A stretch of DNA of 64,000 nt from Breviolum minutum Mf 1.05b.01. Its lineage: Eukaryota; Sar; Dinophyceae; Suessiales; Symbiodiniaceae. Below the pieces are notes generated by a model. That model was not told the origin of the DNA. It worked only from the letters and a program-made list of their open reading frames with translations, and did not search any database. Within the stretch, counting starts at the first letter, position 1, and each line of letters opens with the position of its first letter. Below are positions 1-13,362 of this stretch, in pieces. The stretch spans positions 225,406 to 289,405 of the forward strand of contig DF239169.1 of the NCBI GenBank assembly GCA_000507305.1, given 5' to 3'. Both the position numbers and the translations under genes were made by a program.

Positions 1-884
1 AAACCGCAAACTCAACCCCCCACAGGAGAGTTGCAAATCTGCTTGGGGTGTATTGGCACAAGGCAAGAGTCGCACCTCGGCGTTACAGCATTGTTTTTCT
101 TTGGGAAAAAACCGGTGGCATTTTTGGATGGTTTGGATGCTGCGATGTGCAGAATTTTTCTTGTTGGGTGAAAATCATCTCATAGCACTGGGGAAAAAAA
201 ACACCTTGCTGTAGAAAAGATATTTTTTCTGATATTTGGGGAGGGTATGCATTTCGGATTTCAAACTCAAAAACATCTAAAGGTAAACCACGTTGGTCTA
301 CATTATTTTGTCGGTGAAATTCCATGATTTTCATATTCACCATTGAAGGCCCGGCTGATTTCTACATCACAGACACAATCGAAGCTTCCCTGAATCCTTG
401 AAAATCCTTTCGCTAAGCATATCTACCCTCCTTGAAACCAACAACTTCTATCCCAAAAATGGATGCTTGGTGGGGCTACTTTCCTTTTTTGGGATGGAAT
501 CCTGGCTGGTGCCATGTTTTTTTTGGGATTATAACCCATGCAACGATGAGGACACCGTTGTGGTCACCAATCGGTGGCCAATTTTTCAGGTGTCCGTCTC
601 GCTGCTTCACGGCTTTGTCAGCAAATCTCCGAGTTGGGTGTCTTGTCGCAATAGGCTGCTAGTGCTTGTTGCCCACAATGAAAGGAGTCATGGTAGTAGA
701 TTTCGGGTTTAGGATTTGATTTCGTGATTCACAAAAAAAATGTTTACTTATTTTTCGTTTCTTGCAGTTTTTTTTCTCATGGTTCACGGTCCTAAGTGAT
801 TTTTTTTTGCTGAAATTTTAAGGATTTGAGGTGCCCCCGGGTCACTCTGCGGAGTTTACAAAAAGCGCTTCATAAGCCCTAGAG

Positions 885-1570
885 GTGATCTACCTTAGGC
901 AAATGTCCACTGAAATCTGGAGGCATTTTATCACACAGGAACCAATCAGCACTAGAGTTTATGTGATACGAGCAGTTGTAGGAACAGTTGTAAAAACAGT
1001 ATGGGTTGGGGAAGTGAACATCCAGTCTTTGCAAGGTGATTGCTCCAGTTGCCGCAGTTGCCATCGTGAAGAGGAGGTTATCGTGGACGAGAAGCCAAGT
1101 GCCATGGTGATAAAGAACCCTGCGATTGTGTTCCCCTTGTGGATGGCGATATTGCGTCGGTCCATTACTGTTGCCTTATGTTGCGTTCTTACACCCAGTC
1201 TACAACTCCTTGTAATGAGGTCATTTCATATACATACGAATCAATAGGAATCTGCCACTGCTGATATGACAAATCGCCAGGTGTTTTGCTTGATGATGGT
1301 GCTGCGCATGGCACGGTTTGAGTAGGATTCGGTTGGATGTACCACGGTACCACTGGTGCAACAGGCACTGCTCAACGACATTTCGTCGTTTTTTGTGTAT
1401 TTTCCCCAAGCGAGTCGGTCTTCCAACATGGCGGAAATGTGCTTCCAGTTGCCAATGGTGGTAACGTTGGCGAAATTTCCAAAGAGATGCCATTGAAAAC
1501 GGGTTTTATCAGAAATTGTAGCACACCTCGACATCCAAAGGGCGGAAAAAACAATGATTGGTTTGTGAAG
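885..1570. other. Exonic-looking island with open frames on both strands
   Basis: Plus ORF 885-1247 (120 codons) and minus ORF 1241-1534 (97 codons, containing FGNFANVTTIGNWKHISAML) are both open, as are other frames. An acceptor-bounded plus reading at 1324 gives PLVQQALLNDISSFFVYFPQ. Coding strand undecided. Confidence 0.2.
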
Positions 1571-3195
1571 TGACTAGAAACAAGGTGTGTCAAGCAGCTT
1601 TACTGCCGCATTTCATCGTTTTCTAGCCCGGGCCGACTGTATGACCTCGGAGTGGATTTCCTAACAATACTTTGTTTGTAAGGTTGTTGACTCAAAATGA
1701 TTTCTGGAGATCAGTGGTGAGCTTACTTCTTTCTGGTGATTTTGAAGGCTAATCTATGAGCAAGATTAGATTTTGTTGCCAATGTGGTTCTGAAGCCTTT
1801 GTTTTTGGAATGTTTTCACAGATTTTTCCTCCCATAAAAAACTGACATCCCTTGGATTTCGGTTCAACAAACGCCTGGAAAGTCCGATTTGACATTGCCA
1901 ATTCATTGAAGGATATTTAAGCGCTTCAAATTTCTGGGTGTTCTCAAACGCCTTTCATGCGCAGCAAAGGTCAGTGGCAGTGGATCTTAGGGGAACATGA
2001 TGTATATATATATATATATTCTAAGTTACGTTTGTCATGACAGATGACATATGATCATATATGATAATTTATTATATTTCAACATCTTATTTCTTTCGGT
2101 TTTCCGGTTTGATACAGTATACGTTTTGACACTAATATTCTTAAGGACTCTCACAACCAATTGCGCTGGGGATGGTATTCATACAAATCATATTTGGCGG
2201 GATGATCAGTTTCTGACCCACAAGTTCCTTTGTTTCTGCTTTGAAAGATCAAGCACACAAGCAATTTCCACAAAAACCACTGTCTGCAGTTTGTAGTTTC
2301 TCAAAAACTATAAATACAATGGTTTTTTGGATTGATATGATTTTCAATACACCTTGAATCGCCCGCCAGTGTTTTTTTTTAAACATGTTTCATGGACCGA
2401 GTCCTCCAATAAAAACCTCCTTGTTTCGGTGCTTGGAAACTCCCAGTTTTTTGTCGCCTCAAAAAACCGGTCGGCATCATGCAACAGCTCCTGATGTGGC
2501 TACAGTAAACCGCCGAAGAGTGGTGGTGAATTTCATCGTTCAACTGCAGTGAACCAAAAAATGCCTCAAAGATGATTAGAATCCTCAATACTCTTGATTG
2601 GTTGATCAGATGTTGATGAATTCTTATCATTTGATGTTGCAGGGGAGTGTCTGGAGAATCCTGGTGATGATGTTTACAGCTTACTAGTATGGAAAAGCAT
2701 CTTCATAGCATCATACACGCTATGGGTGTGGTGGATATGAAGAGTTTCTTATTCATGTTTGTTGTTTACAGTACCCCAACTTTAGGAGTCTTGGGAACTA
2801 ACATATACATCCATATCTACTGGCAATGGCATGTTTGTTCCAAAAAAACTATCTATCGAACAACCTATATAACACGAACTGTGATTATCTATCAAGACCT
2901 TACGCCTACGCTGAACTTTGATGACTTGACTGCCTGATAAGTTTGATGAGGGGAGAGTTGATACCCACGGGAAACAACTTTCCATCTCCAGGGGTCAAGT
3001 TTCATTCAAGGTTTATGGAAACTTCTCAAGATACTGGACCTCAAGATATGGTGGAAATAGTTGGTTTTAGGAAATAATTCAGTTTTTTTGTTGGATGGTC
3101 GGTATACAAAGCAAGTGCTGGGAAAAAATGCCATAAAAATGCCATGGATCTAACTGTCTCCAAATATAAATCTTATAGTTTATGTAAATATATAT

Positions 3196-3297
3196 ATCCT
3201 CCAGGGAACTAACATGTCCCCCAAACATGGCATTTTGAGTCGATGATTTTCCGAACTTCCTTAGGGTGGGATATGTGATTTTTTCCCTGGAGGGTAT
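3196..3297. repeat. Inverted-repeat element, family E
   Basis: Outer arms atcctccaggga and tccctggagggt; inside, cgatgattttcc and tgggatatgtgatt. Copies at 7896, 11142 and 31176. Confidence 0.75.
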
Positions 3298-3455
3298 ATA
3301 TATATATATATACAATGCATGCGGTTGTGTCCAGATCTCAGTTTCCCAAAAACCTTCCCAGGCCACACGTTTTCCTGAACATCGAAGGTGGGGCGGCAAC
3401 TGGAAATCTGATTTGATAGCAATTTTGTTGGCCGGTTTGGTTATTGAATGACGTC

Positions 3456-3562
3456 ATACTGTTGATGGACAAAATCCTGCACCACCTGGGATGTATAAAG
3501 CCCTATGAATCATGGGATAATCATCATCCTTGGTGGTGCAGGATTTTGTCCATCAACAGTAT
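3456..3562. repeat. Inverted-repeat element, family A (perfect 31-bp arms)
   Basis: Arms beginning atactgttgatggacaaaat and ending in its exact complement enclose about 45 bases; the inner arm ends are tgcaccacc and ggtggtgca. No ORF: a non-autonomous MITE-like element. Degenerate copies at 9311, 14964, 18061, 44861 and 51735. Confidence 0.85.
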
Positions 3563-5308
3563 CTATGCACACACATTATTTGTAACACATTTGTTGTTAT
3601 TTTCACATGTATCGCGGCGTGCATGGTTGTGATAACATCCGATATTTTCTACGCACGGTATGTATGAAATGGATCTCGTTTGAAGCCAGAGTGCTATGAA
3701 TATATGGATTCATATAGATTAATTAGTACAAGCAATCTCAATACTGAAATGTTTGTGTTTCCAAGCTTTCTGTGAGCCGCTTTCTACTTTGAAGATACCC
3801 ATGCCTCCCATATCTGCAGGTCACATGGACCTGATGTATCTGGTGGACTTCCCCTTGCAGTCACAACCTTAGCAGGTAGATATTGAGGGTCAACTAGGGA
3901 TAACCATCCGCAGAGATTTTTGAATCACTGCACTCTTGTGAGGATGATGTATTCGGGCTCCTTCATTCCTTGTGGTCATGATTTTGAGTCGACACTATGG
4001 AAATTATTGAAGGTGGTTCTTGAACACCTTGAGTTTACTGTACATTTGTATTATACATTTGTTCAAATCATCATAAGGAATCATCAGAAAATGCTTGGAT
4101 TCAGAATTGGTGTCACAGGTGCGTCAATCCAAATATTGGGCCTTAAACTTGGTTTCAAATTCACATAATTCGACCATTTCCCAAGGCATTTCGGAGACAT
4201 GTCATGCTGGAAACGAGTTTCATGTGAAGCTCCCAAGTGTTTAGAGCAGGAATTGCCTTGGCTGGGTAGGAGCCAAGCAATCTGGGGATGTCCCGCAGAT
4301 ATCTATATAAAATGCAATGCACATGGACGGATGGATAGATAGATAGATGGATAGCTAGATAGGACTCTAGGACCCTCCAAGTTTTGATCACCAGAAGTGC
4401 TTTTCATTCTTGGAAGAAATCATCATGAAATCACTATCCTTCATAGTGAGATCATGACCATGGATGAGCATCTTACACCTGGAGTTGATGTACTGTTGGT
4501 TCTCTTCCATGGTCGGCTGCGACGTTTGCTATTCAAGCCTCACGTTATGATGCAACTCAGACGTGATTCGTGGATTGAATCTTCGCAGTAATACAGCGGT
4601 TGAAACAGGTCAATTCGGCTGGGTTGCACCTTTCCAACATCATTACAAAGTTGTAAAAGATCACTTTTTATTTGTAGTTGAAACATTGTGTTTGTACTTT
4701 GTGCTTTGGCATGTTTTTGACTTCTCTTTTTTGGAAAAGTGAAACACACTGACAAGCAGCATACATTTTTGGTTCAGATGACGATTGAACTCAGCGGTTG
4801 GTTCTGAGGGAGCAGAGTCTTGGAATGGCCCGGAAGGACCCGTGAATTTTCTTTTGATTGATAGGTGCAAAGGAAGTCTTGGAGTTTTTATGATTGGTGA
4901 ACATGGAATGTCATGTTCTGGATAATACTACGATTACAGTTACCAATGTGTAACGATTACGGGAATCTGGATGGAATCGTCAGTGAGGTGCAAGGATGAT
5001 GTCAGAGACTTACCTCATTCGGTAGTACAGCTAAATTCAGGCAGTCCAGATTTCATTTAGATTCACTACCAGGATTTCAAATCATTACATTTGATTTGCA
5101 CTTGCATGAAGCGGTTTTCTCAGAGGGAATACGTAAAGATACCATACATGTTCCAGTTTCATGGCTTCACTTCTAACAACCAAAAAAGTTGACGCCTTTG
5201 GAGTTATGACCCAAGGGTGATTTTTCAACGGTGGCAATCCTTTCTAGGATTGCCGATCAACGGAGAGGACTTGAGGGGTTGACTGACTGTTCAGCTGGTG
5301 CGATTTTG

Positions 5309-5319
5309 ATGATGGTGAG

Positions 5320-5369
<50 letters not shown>

Positions 5370-5400
5370 GTTTGATTATGATGATGATGATGATGACGAG

Positions 5401-5452
<52 letters not shown>

Positions 5453-5474
5453 GGGATGAAGGTGATGGTGATGG
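5309..5474 (+). repeat. (GAT)n trinucleotide tract
   Basis: Three runs of GAT interrupted by gagtttgat. Translates as poly-Met, poly-Asp, poly-Ile or poly-His by frame, which creates spurious ORFs on both strands. Confidence 0.9.
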
Positions 5475-7895
5475 GGATCGCCATGATCAGTGTTAGCAAC
5501 ATTATCAACATCATGGAACATCATTATTTATGGCACTGTCGCATGGGAGTTAAGTCAAGAATCTGTCGCATGGGATTTAATGCAAATATCTCGCCACCTG
5601 GACCTGGATGGAGTAAGATCATGAAGCCTCATATCACAGTGAGCAGTAAGCACCTTGGATTCAAACTCAGGGGATTGGACAGGCCCCCCTACTGCTCATA
5701 GTGTTGTTTTTTTTTTTCCCATGTGTACTTCTCAACAAGGAGAAGACGAAGTCCAAAGTCACTTTCCTTCTAGTCTATCACTGCATAGCATGGCCCTCCA
5801 AGAATTACACCAGAAGGAATGAGGCTTCGATAAGGCCAAGGCATGAAGGCAACATAAATCATCATAAATCCCAGATATTGCTTCACTAAGAGTTGATTGA
5901 GAGGATAATTAAGTTTGGTTTGATCATGTTTGATCAACAAACAATTTTCCATTGGGGACGGTGGGCCTCCAACGTTGCCTGGGGTGGGATGTCGTCCATT
6001 GGAGGAGTTTGAGTCGGCTCAATCTACACGTCAAACGTGGCCCTTGGCCACGCCTTTGACTGGTCGATATTCCGTTGGGCCCTGGCGATGTTGGAAATGC
6101 TGGCGGTGGTGATGATTCATTGATTCCCAGATGGTTTGATGATGTTCAATGTAAGGGGATGATATATATATATATACATTGAATGAGATTCTAAATGCTT
6201 ATGAAGGGTGGGTTGATCTAGCGTATGGAGCACCAAAGAGTGAATCATCTTCCATATGATGTATCTAAGGCTGTTGAATGACCATAACAGATTACAAGTC
6301 TCGGTGAAGTTGCTTCTGACTGGAGATGACCATGTCTTAAAAGGGAGTTGAATCAAACTATCACAACTCTTTCGGGTTTCATCTACCAAAAAAACGTCAA
6401 AATCGATGGCACATATCCCAATGATCTGCATCTCAAAGGCACTTTTCAAATCACCTGGTCAAAGATTTCCTCTGTTTGGTAAAAAGAAGGGAAGAGAAGT
6501 TGATTTTCCTAGAGCTGATTTCAGTGGGCACAATTGGAAGTACATGATATCTGTACATATCTAATCATATTCATAATCATTGAAAGATATGGACATATAG
6601 ATTATACATGAGCCACACACAAAATACCTGCCATTCACCACCCACAGTGTCACCTGTCACCACCCACCATTGTCGCGATCCAGGGCTCCAGGGCCGAGGA
6701 TATTCCATGCTTGCGATCTTCCAGTAGCTTCGTCATGTCGGGAGACCAACATTGGGGCAGTTGAAAAAGTTGAGCCTTGAAGGAATGACCTCCCAACACG
6801 GATGATTGGATGATTGGGATTTTTTGGTTTTCGGAAGGGTCTTTGGAGTTATTTGGTGTTGCAGGTCGTTTGATAGCTTCTTTGCAAAAAAACAATTAGT
6901 CAATTTATGATATATACGTACATATATATATATATATTATACATTTCTTGAGTAGATGATTTGGACTTGTGGCTTTTAAGATACTGTAGTCTTTAAAGTG
7001 ATCTTCTTTCCCTACTAAAGTCTCTTGTTTGGGAATTTCGAGTTTGGTGAAATATCGCACGGGCGGCAGGTTGGTGAATTTCATCGTGACCCAACAGGAC
7101 GGAATTTTTGTCCCCAAAAGAGCCCGTTTGGTAAGAGACTTCATCCCCAAATGACCAAAGCATCATCCAAGTTGGTTATAGTGTTAGGGTGTTTAGAATT
7201 GATGGATGGCAGGCGCCAGCAAGTGACGCCAGCAGAAGAACGAGGCGCATGTTTGATAGCAATTGATGAAGGTTCTTTGCTGTACAGGATGGCCTTCCAC
7301 AGGAGAAGAGATCTATGGTTGTATATAATCACCTAGTTGAATTCGTGTGTGTAGTCTAGGGTGCAGATGTAAATGTGTGGTTATACAGATGCTTTCTAGG
7401 TTGCAGTGTTCTTTGTTGCTGTTTTTTTTGGCCATGATCATGTTTGTTGATGTTGGATTCAATTCAAACTTCCTTGATAGTAATGACAGATGGAATTGCT
7501 TGGAAAGGTGCCGGTTTGAGCCATACATATTTCGTCTTTACAAAAACATATCGGCTGGTCTCTGAAGCTAGCAGCTTCATGAAACCTATAAAGGAACGAC
7601 ATGGATGGAAGTCATAAAATTTCCTCAAATGATTCTCCCAATAGTTTGCCAAAAGGTGCCAAAAACACATTTAAAAACCCAACTTTTTTGGGGCATGTTG
7701 CTCTCTGAGACTCCTTTGGTGGCTGTTTCAGCCAGGCACAGCGATTTGCGAGACTCAAGAGGACGGGGAGACCATTGTCGGGTCTTGGTCAAGCTGTTGA
7801 TGCTTGTTCCTTTCTGTGGCCATTTGGAGATTGTTTCCATCAATAAAAATCGATCAATCAGATTCATATCATTCAAAAAATCCCCAAACTAAAGA

Positions 7896-8000
7896 TACCC
7901 TCCCAAAAACTAACATCTCCCACAAAGTAAAGGAAAAGGATTGGAACATCATCGACTCAAAAGTGCCTTGGTAGGGAATTTTTGTTTCCCCAGGAAGGTA
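7896..8000. repeat. Inverted-repeat element, family E
   Basis: taccctcccaaaaactaaca at the left, ccccaggaaggta at the right, with the family centre aacatcatcgac. Confidence 0.6.
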
Positions 8001-9310
8001 GCCACTGAAATGACCCAACTTTCCTTCCCAGGAGCTGGTTGAAAAGTTGGTGAAGATGGCTGCTACGCAGATCAACACCTCCAAGGTTGGAGATTTTTCC
8101 CCAAACAAAACTGACATGGCAGCCAATAGGTTTTGAATGGTTTGGATATTATGGGATGTTGGGTGTATCTTTTTTGATATTATGGATGGATATTTAGCCA
8201 ACAAAAATCATCCAATTGATATTAGGTGTCTTTTAATTTTTGAAGATGTAATTTATTGGCTGAATTTTTGTATCTACATACAAATGCGATCAGCACTACG
8301 GTTACGGGTCTGCTGGAGGAGATGCTACTAGAATTTGTGTTGAGAAAGTATTGTCATGTCCAAATGGGACAGCAGCAGCACGGATCATTGTGAGACAACT
8401 TTATTTATACTCCATTCCTACGATTTGACAGACAAGTGCAAGAATTCAAATCGGTAAAATAGTTGTTGGTATTGTTGCAATTCTCATATAATTAGTGCCC
8501 AGTGCCTGCCTATCTCTCGATCTATGTTTCTATCTACCTAGCTGTCTATGCGCATGGTAACAGTGGAGTTAGGTGATGTCACCTCCAGAAAGGTCCAGGA
8601 ACTTCCACCAACAAAATTTCAAGTAAATGCTTGGTTACAATTGTAGCATTTTACCATATTTTTACCATATTTTTACCATATAATCTATATATCTATATAA
8701 GATACATGTCCAACAGATGGTTAATCATGATATGCTTCCCTTCATGTACTGATTCATTTATTTTGTCATTTAATCTTGGTTTTTTTTTTTTTTATCTTTG
8801 TCTCTTTCTTCATACATATTTTGACAAGGAGTGCAAGAGAGATTTCAATTTTTTCCTCATATCAATGTGAGTGTACACTGTTCACTTGATTCCGGAAGCC
8901 CTTCCAATTCCACATTCTTGAACGGAGGCTCAATTCGCTGGGCGTGGAGCTTAGATTTCACAGCTGGATGGGTAGCTTGCAGATCATGCAACCGAAGGAG
9001 ACAATCTTAGTAGGAAGCAAGTGGAACTTTGGGCCTCCAATTTTCAGACAGCCAAAAGTAGTGTGGCGTGTGGCTGGATAGCATTGGGAATGCAAGACCT
9101 ACTCTATGTGGACATCAGACATAATTTGCGCAATGGTTTCATACATACCCTTTAGAATTGTACGTCAGTGGCTCACGTATCAAGTCATCATCCAGTCCCT
9201 GTCCCAGAGAACATACACCGAACAAACAACATATATATTTATATACATACATATTCACAGAACAAGGCACATGAATTGTACCAGGACCATCGCAATCATT
9301 CATCAAAAAC

Positions 9311-9413
9311 ACTGTTGATGGAAGAACTCCTGCACCACCTAGAATGTATAAACCCTGTAAATAGTGGGAATAAACTACCAACCTCAGTGCAGGATTTCTG
9401 CGTCATCAACAGT
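9311..9413. repeat. Inverted-repeat element, family A, degenerate
   Basis: Left arm actgttgatggaagaactcc, right arm gcgtcatcaacagt, centre shared with the 14964 copy (taaactaccaacctca). Confidence 0.7.
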
Positions 9414-10471
9414 ACAACCTGAATGTTGGAATGCAGATTCGAGTGGTTGAGGTCTGGGCTGGTAGATCAAGATGGCCAAGAGGCCAGCTTTGTATCCACT
9501 TAGATTTCAAAAGGGAGGGATGCTTGATGTGTGAATGTAGAGCTGTTTCCAAGACCAATGATCAATGATCCTATTGAAAAAATTCGAGTTGATTTTGTAT
9601 GGAGTAGACTTATGTAGATGCTTTTTGAATTTTTGGTGCCCGGGTCAAGACTTTTTAACGTGCCTTTTTGTCAAGCGGGTACGGACACAGGCAATAGGCA
9701 GTTGGACAGGTTTTTCGGACTTCAAGCCCCAAGGGGAAGGGTGCCAGCGGCATGAAGCTTCCCCAATTAGATAAACATACATACTGTACTACTTGTTACT
9801 GTAATATAATATGAATACCATATTATATACTATATGATCTATATGTATATATTTACTACAATATATCTATACTATGATGTGTATATACATACACACTATA
9901 CATATATTCAGATCATTGAAGATATAAAAAGGCCTCAGTGTCATGACAACAACTGCTTGAAAAGAAGTCAGAGGCGAGCATGGGGGTAAGATGTACTTGA
10001 TCTAATAACGACGTACATACCGCCTGTATTTGGAATAAGATATCTTTGGTTGGTTATCTCCAGAAGCAAATTTTGCCAATTTTTTTAGCAGCTGGGCCTC
10101 CAGTCACACTTCAGTATGACATCATTCACAATCCAGCTTGTCATCAACACTGTTTCCATGAGAACAGTAGGAGTCTGGACTATGATGAATGTGATATGGT
10201 ACACCTCTACACTTGGACTTGATCTTGATATGTATGATGTACACTTTTGTTTGCCACTTGTTTTTGGCCACGACATGTGACAGGAGACCACACTTCAACA
10301 CAAGGTCGGGACTTTGTTGCTAAGAGAAATGATGATCACTCCTCAGATGTCATGGAGATATCCTTTTCCTCTGGCGCAACAACACTCGAGATATTAGAAA
10401 CGACTGCATGACAATCCTACTTGTAGCAGCTTCTTCTACAATGTACATCATTGGGTGATGTCACTGGCAAA

Positions 10472-10489
10472 AAGCGATTTTGGCTCAAA
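10472..10489 (+). other. Possible relic of the dinoflagellate spliced leader
   Basis: Reads aagcgattttggctcaaa. The 3' part of the dinoflagellate spliced leader is agccattttggctcaag; one internal mismatch and the last base differ. Relic leaders mark genes re-inserted from spliced mRNA. The following 145-codon ORF (10480-10917) soon becomes AT-rich and unrecognisable. A 15-base match can be chance. Confidence 0.3.
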
Positions 10490-11141
10490 TGCAACCGTAC
10501 AAGCAAATCTGTATATACAGAGGTTCATTCATTACGCGCTTCCAACCAGGAATGATTATTTCATTATATTATTGTTTCATGTTGCATCATAACATGTTTG
10601 TGTTTCAGATTGTATTAACTATATTATACTATATAAAGCATCAATTATGTAGTTTATATGTATATAGTAGTTTTGTTTATCCTGTTTCATGTTACAGTCT
10701 TATACATCATGTATTTATGTTTTATTTTGCTACTATTTGTTTACCTATCTATTTCTATTCTACTGACCTCCAGGCCACCGAATCAGAACGGCGGATTCCC
10801 AGGTTTCCGTTTCCCGTGGGAGTCGTTGGGGGATGTTTCCCTGTTTGGGAAGGTTATTTGAAGAATGTTGAACGTTTGCTGGCTACAAAAGATGATCAGA
10901 ACAAAATCTACGGATAATATCTATCCTGGATTCTGAGTGGAATTTCATCGCAACCTTTTAATCGCGCTTCACATGGTTGGTTTTATAGGGGGAATCCGTT
11001 TTAAAACAGTCTGACCTGACCTGAACTCTACAAAGCTTGGTGAAATATCGTCAGATTCACCCAGCCGTTTCTTTTTCTGAAAGTCAAATTCCAAAGTGAC
11101 AATGGTTTCCATGTGTTTGTTTGGGGTTACCAACTTTGCAG

Positions 11142-11234
11142 GTACCCTCCAGGGGGAAATTCACATATCCCACCAAACGGGAAAAGGAGAATCATCGACC
11201 TTGGGAAAACGATATGTTAGTTCCAAGGAGGGTA
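11142..11234. repeat. Inverted-repeat element, family E
   Basis: gtaccctccagggg at the left, ccaaggagggta at the right, with catatcccacc and aatcatcgacc inside. Confidence 0.7.
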
Positions 11235-11811
11235 GTTTGTTCTTGATCTTCCGTGGCACCGTTTAGCTCTCATTCTCTCACAGTCGATGGTCAAACAGCG
11301 GGTACGCTGGAATCGCCCAAAATTCTCTCGTTGTTGCTTGTTTCTCCCAGCATTCTACACTTTTTACAATTTTTTACATTTCAATCTTCTGAATGGAGTC
11401 CTTCCCATACTACCACTTGTTCTTCTACCAGATGATTTCCCAATTCTTTGTTTGTTTTAAAGCAACTGCTGTAGCTAAGACCGGTTTACACAAACCTCTT
11501 GACAGCTCAGCAGACGCATCACTAGCAACTATTGATATCTCTGCCATAATTTTGCCTGCAACTACCTGGACATGATTTCCAACTATAGAATCTCCAGTGA
11601 ACATGGGGTCCATTTTGCGAGCTTCCATCTTCGTTTTCGAAACTAGACTCTGCAAATTGAGATGGGGTGCTGCTTCTCTTGGTTCTTAGCATCCACCCCA
11701 AAAAAGCCGACTGAAAAATTCCTTGGCAATAACAGTTTTAATGGAAAGTTACGCAAAAACCCTTCAAGGTCTCCCAAGGAGCAATCCACTTGAGGCGCGG
11801 CTGTCCTCCAG

Positions 11812-11899
11812 GACCTCCCAGCAAGAGCCCAGGACCGACAAAAACGGTGGGAAGGTTTGGAGAAAGTCCTGGGGGTCGTGCTTTTAAGACGTCAAATTG
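11812..11899 (+). CDS. Candidate exon with basic helix, family unknown
   Basis: Acceptor gtcctccag, donor GT (gtagat). Reads DLPARAQDRQKRWEGLEKVL then GVVLLRRQI. Strongly amphipathic and basic. No family recognised. Confidence 0.35.
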
Positions 11900-12617
11900 G
11901 TAGATGGAAGAAATCCGGGATCACCAGTTGAGGTTGGTAGTTTCCTAGTTTATCCCATTATTTTCAAGGTTTTATCCATCCCAGGTGTGCAGGAGGTCTT
12001 CTATCAACAGTATGAAGTGTGTTTGATGGTAGTGAGCTTAAGATCTGAAATGAATACAAAGCGTTTGTTCTGTTGTGTTGTCGGAACATAATCAGATGAT
12101 GCATATGATGTCCCGTATGATTCCCGTATGTATACACAGTTCTTTAGTTGAATGCTTTCATGGAGCACTTTGATACAGTAAATGCTTGCGTTTGCTACAA
12201 TTCCAGCAAGATGCACACTCAATGAGTCCTCTAAAATGAAACAACTTATCTACTCCATGTTGAAGATCAGCTGATCCAGCATCATGCAATATTTTTTGTG
12301 CTATGCCTGCTAAACGATGTCTGAAATGTTTCATATGTGATTTGTTGTCGACAACACCAAGCGGTTTGGGAATATTTCAATTGAACAAGAGTGAATGTAC
12401 ATCCTTGCATCTTGCTCTTCTATCCTTGAGCCATGTTGACCTAAAAAGACAATCCCCCAAAAAAACCCTGAACATTTGATTCACCAAGCGTCCTATCAGC
12501 CCTTTTTGAGGGTGACACTTTTGGATTCCAAAACTTGAGATGTGTTTGGCAGGCACCAAAAACGATGTACATCTCGCTGATGCACAGCAAGGGCTGTAGT
12601 GTGTAGAAGGACTGCAG

Positions 12618-12654
12618 TACAAGTGCTTTGAAGCAGGGCGAGTGGGGACTGCAA
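12618..12654 (+). CDS. Candidate short exon, family unknown
   Basis: Acceptor gactgcag, donor gttagc, reading YKCFEAGRVGTA. Weak support. Confidence 0.2.
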
Positions 12655-12966
12655 GTTAGCAGCCTCCTTCACTGGCCTCATTGTCTTTGATATATTTGAT
12701 ATTGTTGAGCTATATTAGACAATTACATGTTTCTTGTAGAATCTTGTAGATCAATGATACCATCATGTTTGCCCATTATATCCACTGAAAGGGGATAGTT
12801 CTGCGAAGTTCTCGACTGTTTTCCAAAGGATGACCAACAAGTACAGAGAATCGACAAAGGATTCTGACAACTCAGTGCCGGTCCCTAGGTTGTTCAGGTA
12901 ACCGCCCATCCTGCAAGCGCAAATATCTTGTTAGTCTATCCTGGTATGCTATTTGATTAAATTCCC

Positions 12967-13362
12967 ATGTTTGGCTTGCTGGAAGGATTTCATACATCCC
13001 CATTGATGCTGTCAAACGCTAAAGGTCGATGCCAAAAAGTAGTTCTGCTATGTGCAACACCACACTTTTCGAAAGGACTTGTGCTGGAAATTTCAACATG
13101 TAACTTTCTAACAATTCACGAGTTTGGCGCGATATCGCTATGCCAAGCAGTCCCGTGGAACATGCAAAAAGCAGTCAAAGGTTCTGGTGACACTGGTGAA
13201 GCTGGTTTCCAAGGTGCCTTCTACTGGTTGAATATCTCCATCCATTTGGGTGTCAACATGCAAAGGGGGAACGCCAATGGTGGCTTAAATGTATTTCTAC
13301 CGAGTCGGCAATCTTCAACTTGGGGTTGCTGCATGACGCAGGATGAGTTTAGGATGGTTTAA
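12967..13362 (+). CDS. 131-codon ORF, family unknown
   Basis: The 3' part is the most gene-like: GSGDTGEAGFQGAFYWLNIS then IHLGVNMQRGNANGGLNVF. Codon choice there is balanced. It ends at TAA 13360-13362. Length is only slightly beyond chance at this composition; exon borders not defined. Confidence 0.3.
   Translation: MFGLLEGFHTSPLMLSNAKGRCQKVVLLCATPHFSKGLVLEISTCNFLTIHEFGAISLCQAVPWNMQKAVKGSGDTGEAGFQGAFYWLNISIHLGVNMQRGNANGGLNVFLPSRQSSTWGCCMTQDEFRMV

Larger units (their letters stand above)
1571..11811. other. No gene identified
   Basis: AT-rich intergenic or intronic sequence. Holds repeat elements near 3196, 3456, 7896, 9311 and 11142, the (GAT)n tract and the leader-like match at 10472. 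Possible exon at 1583-1676 on plus (VKQLYCRISSF, then GRLYDLGVDFLTIL, GT donor gtaagg) is too weak to call. ORFs elsewhere are at chance length. Confidence 0.5.

Noticed and set aside
5231..5701. 156-codon ORF with poly-methionine, and poly-His/poly-Ile ORFs on the other strand
   Set aside because: Produced by the (GAT)n repeat; flanks show no coding character.
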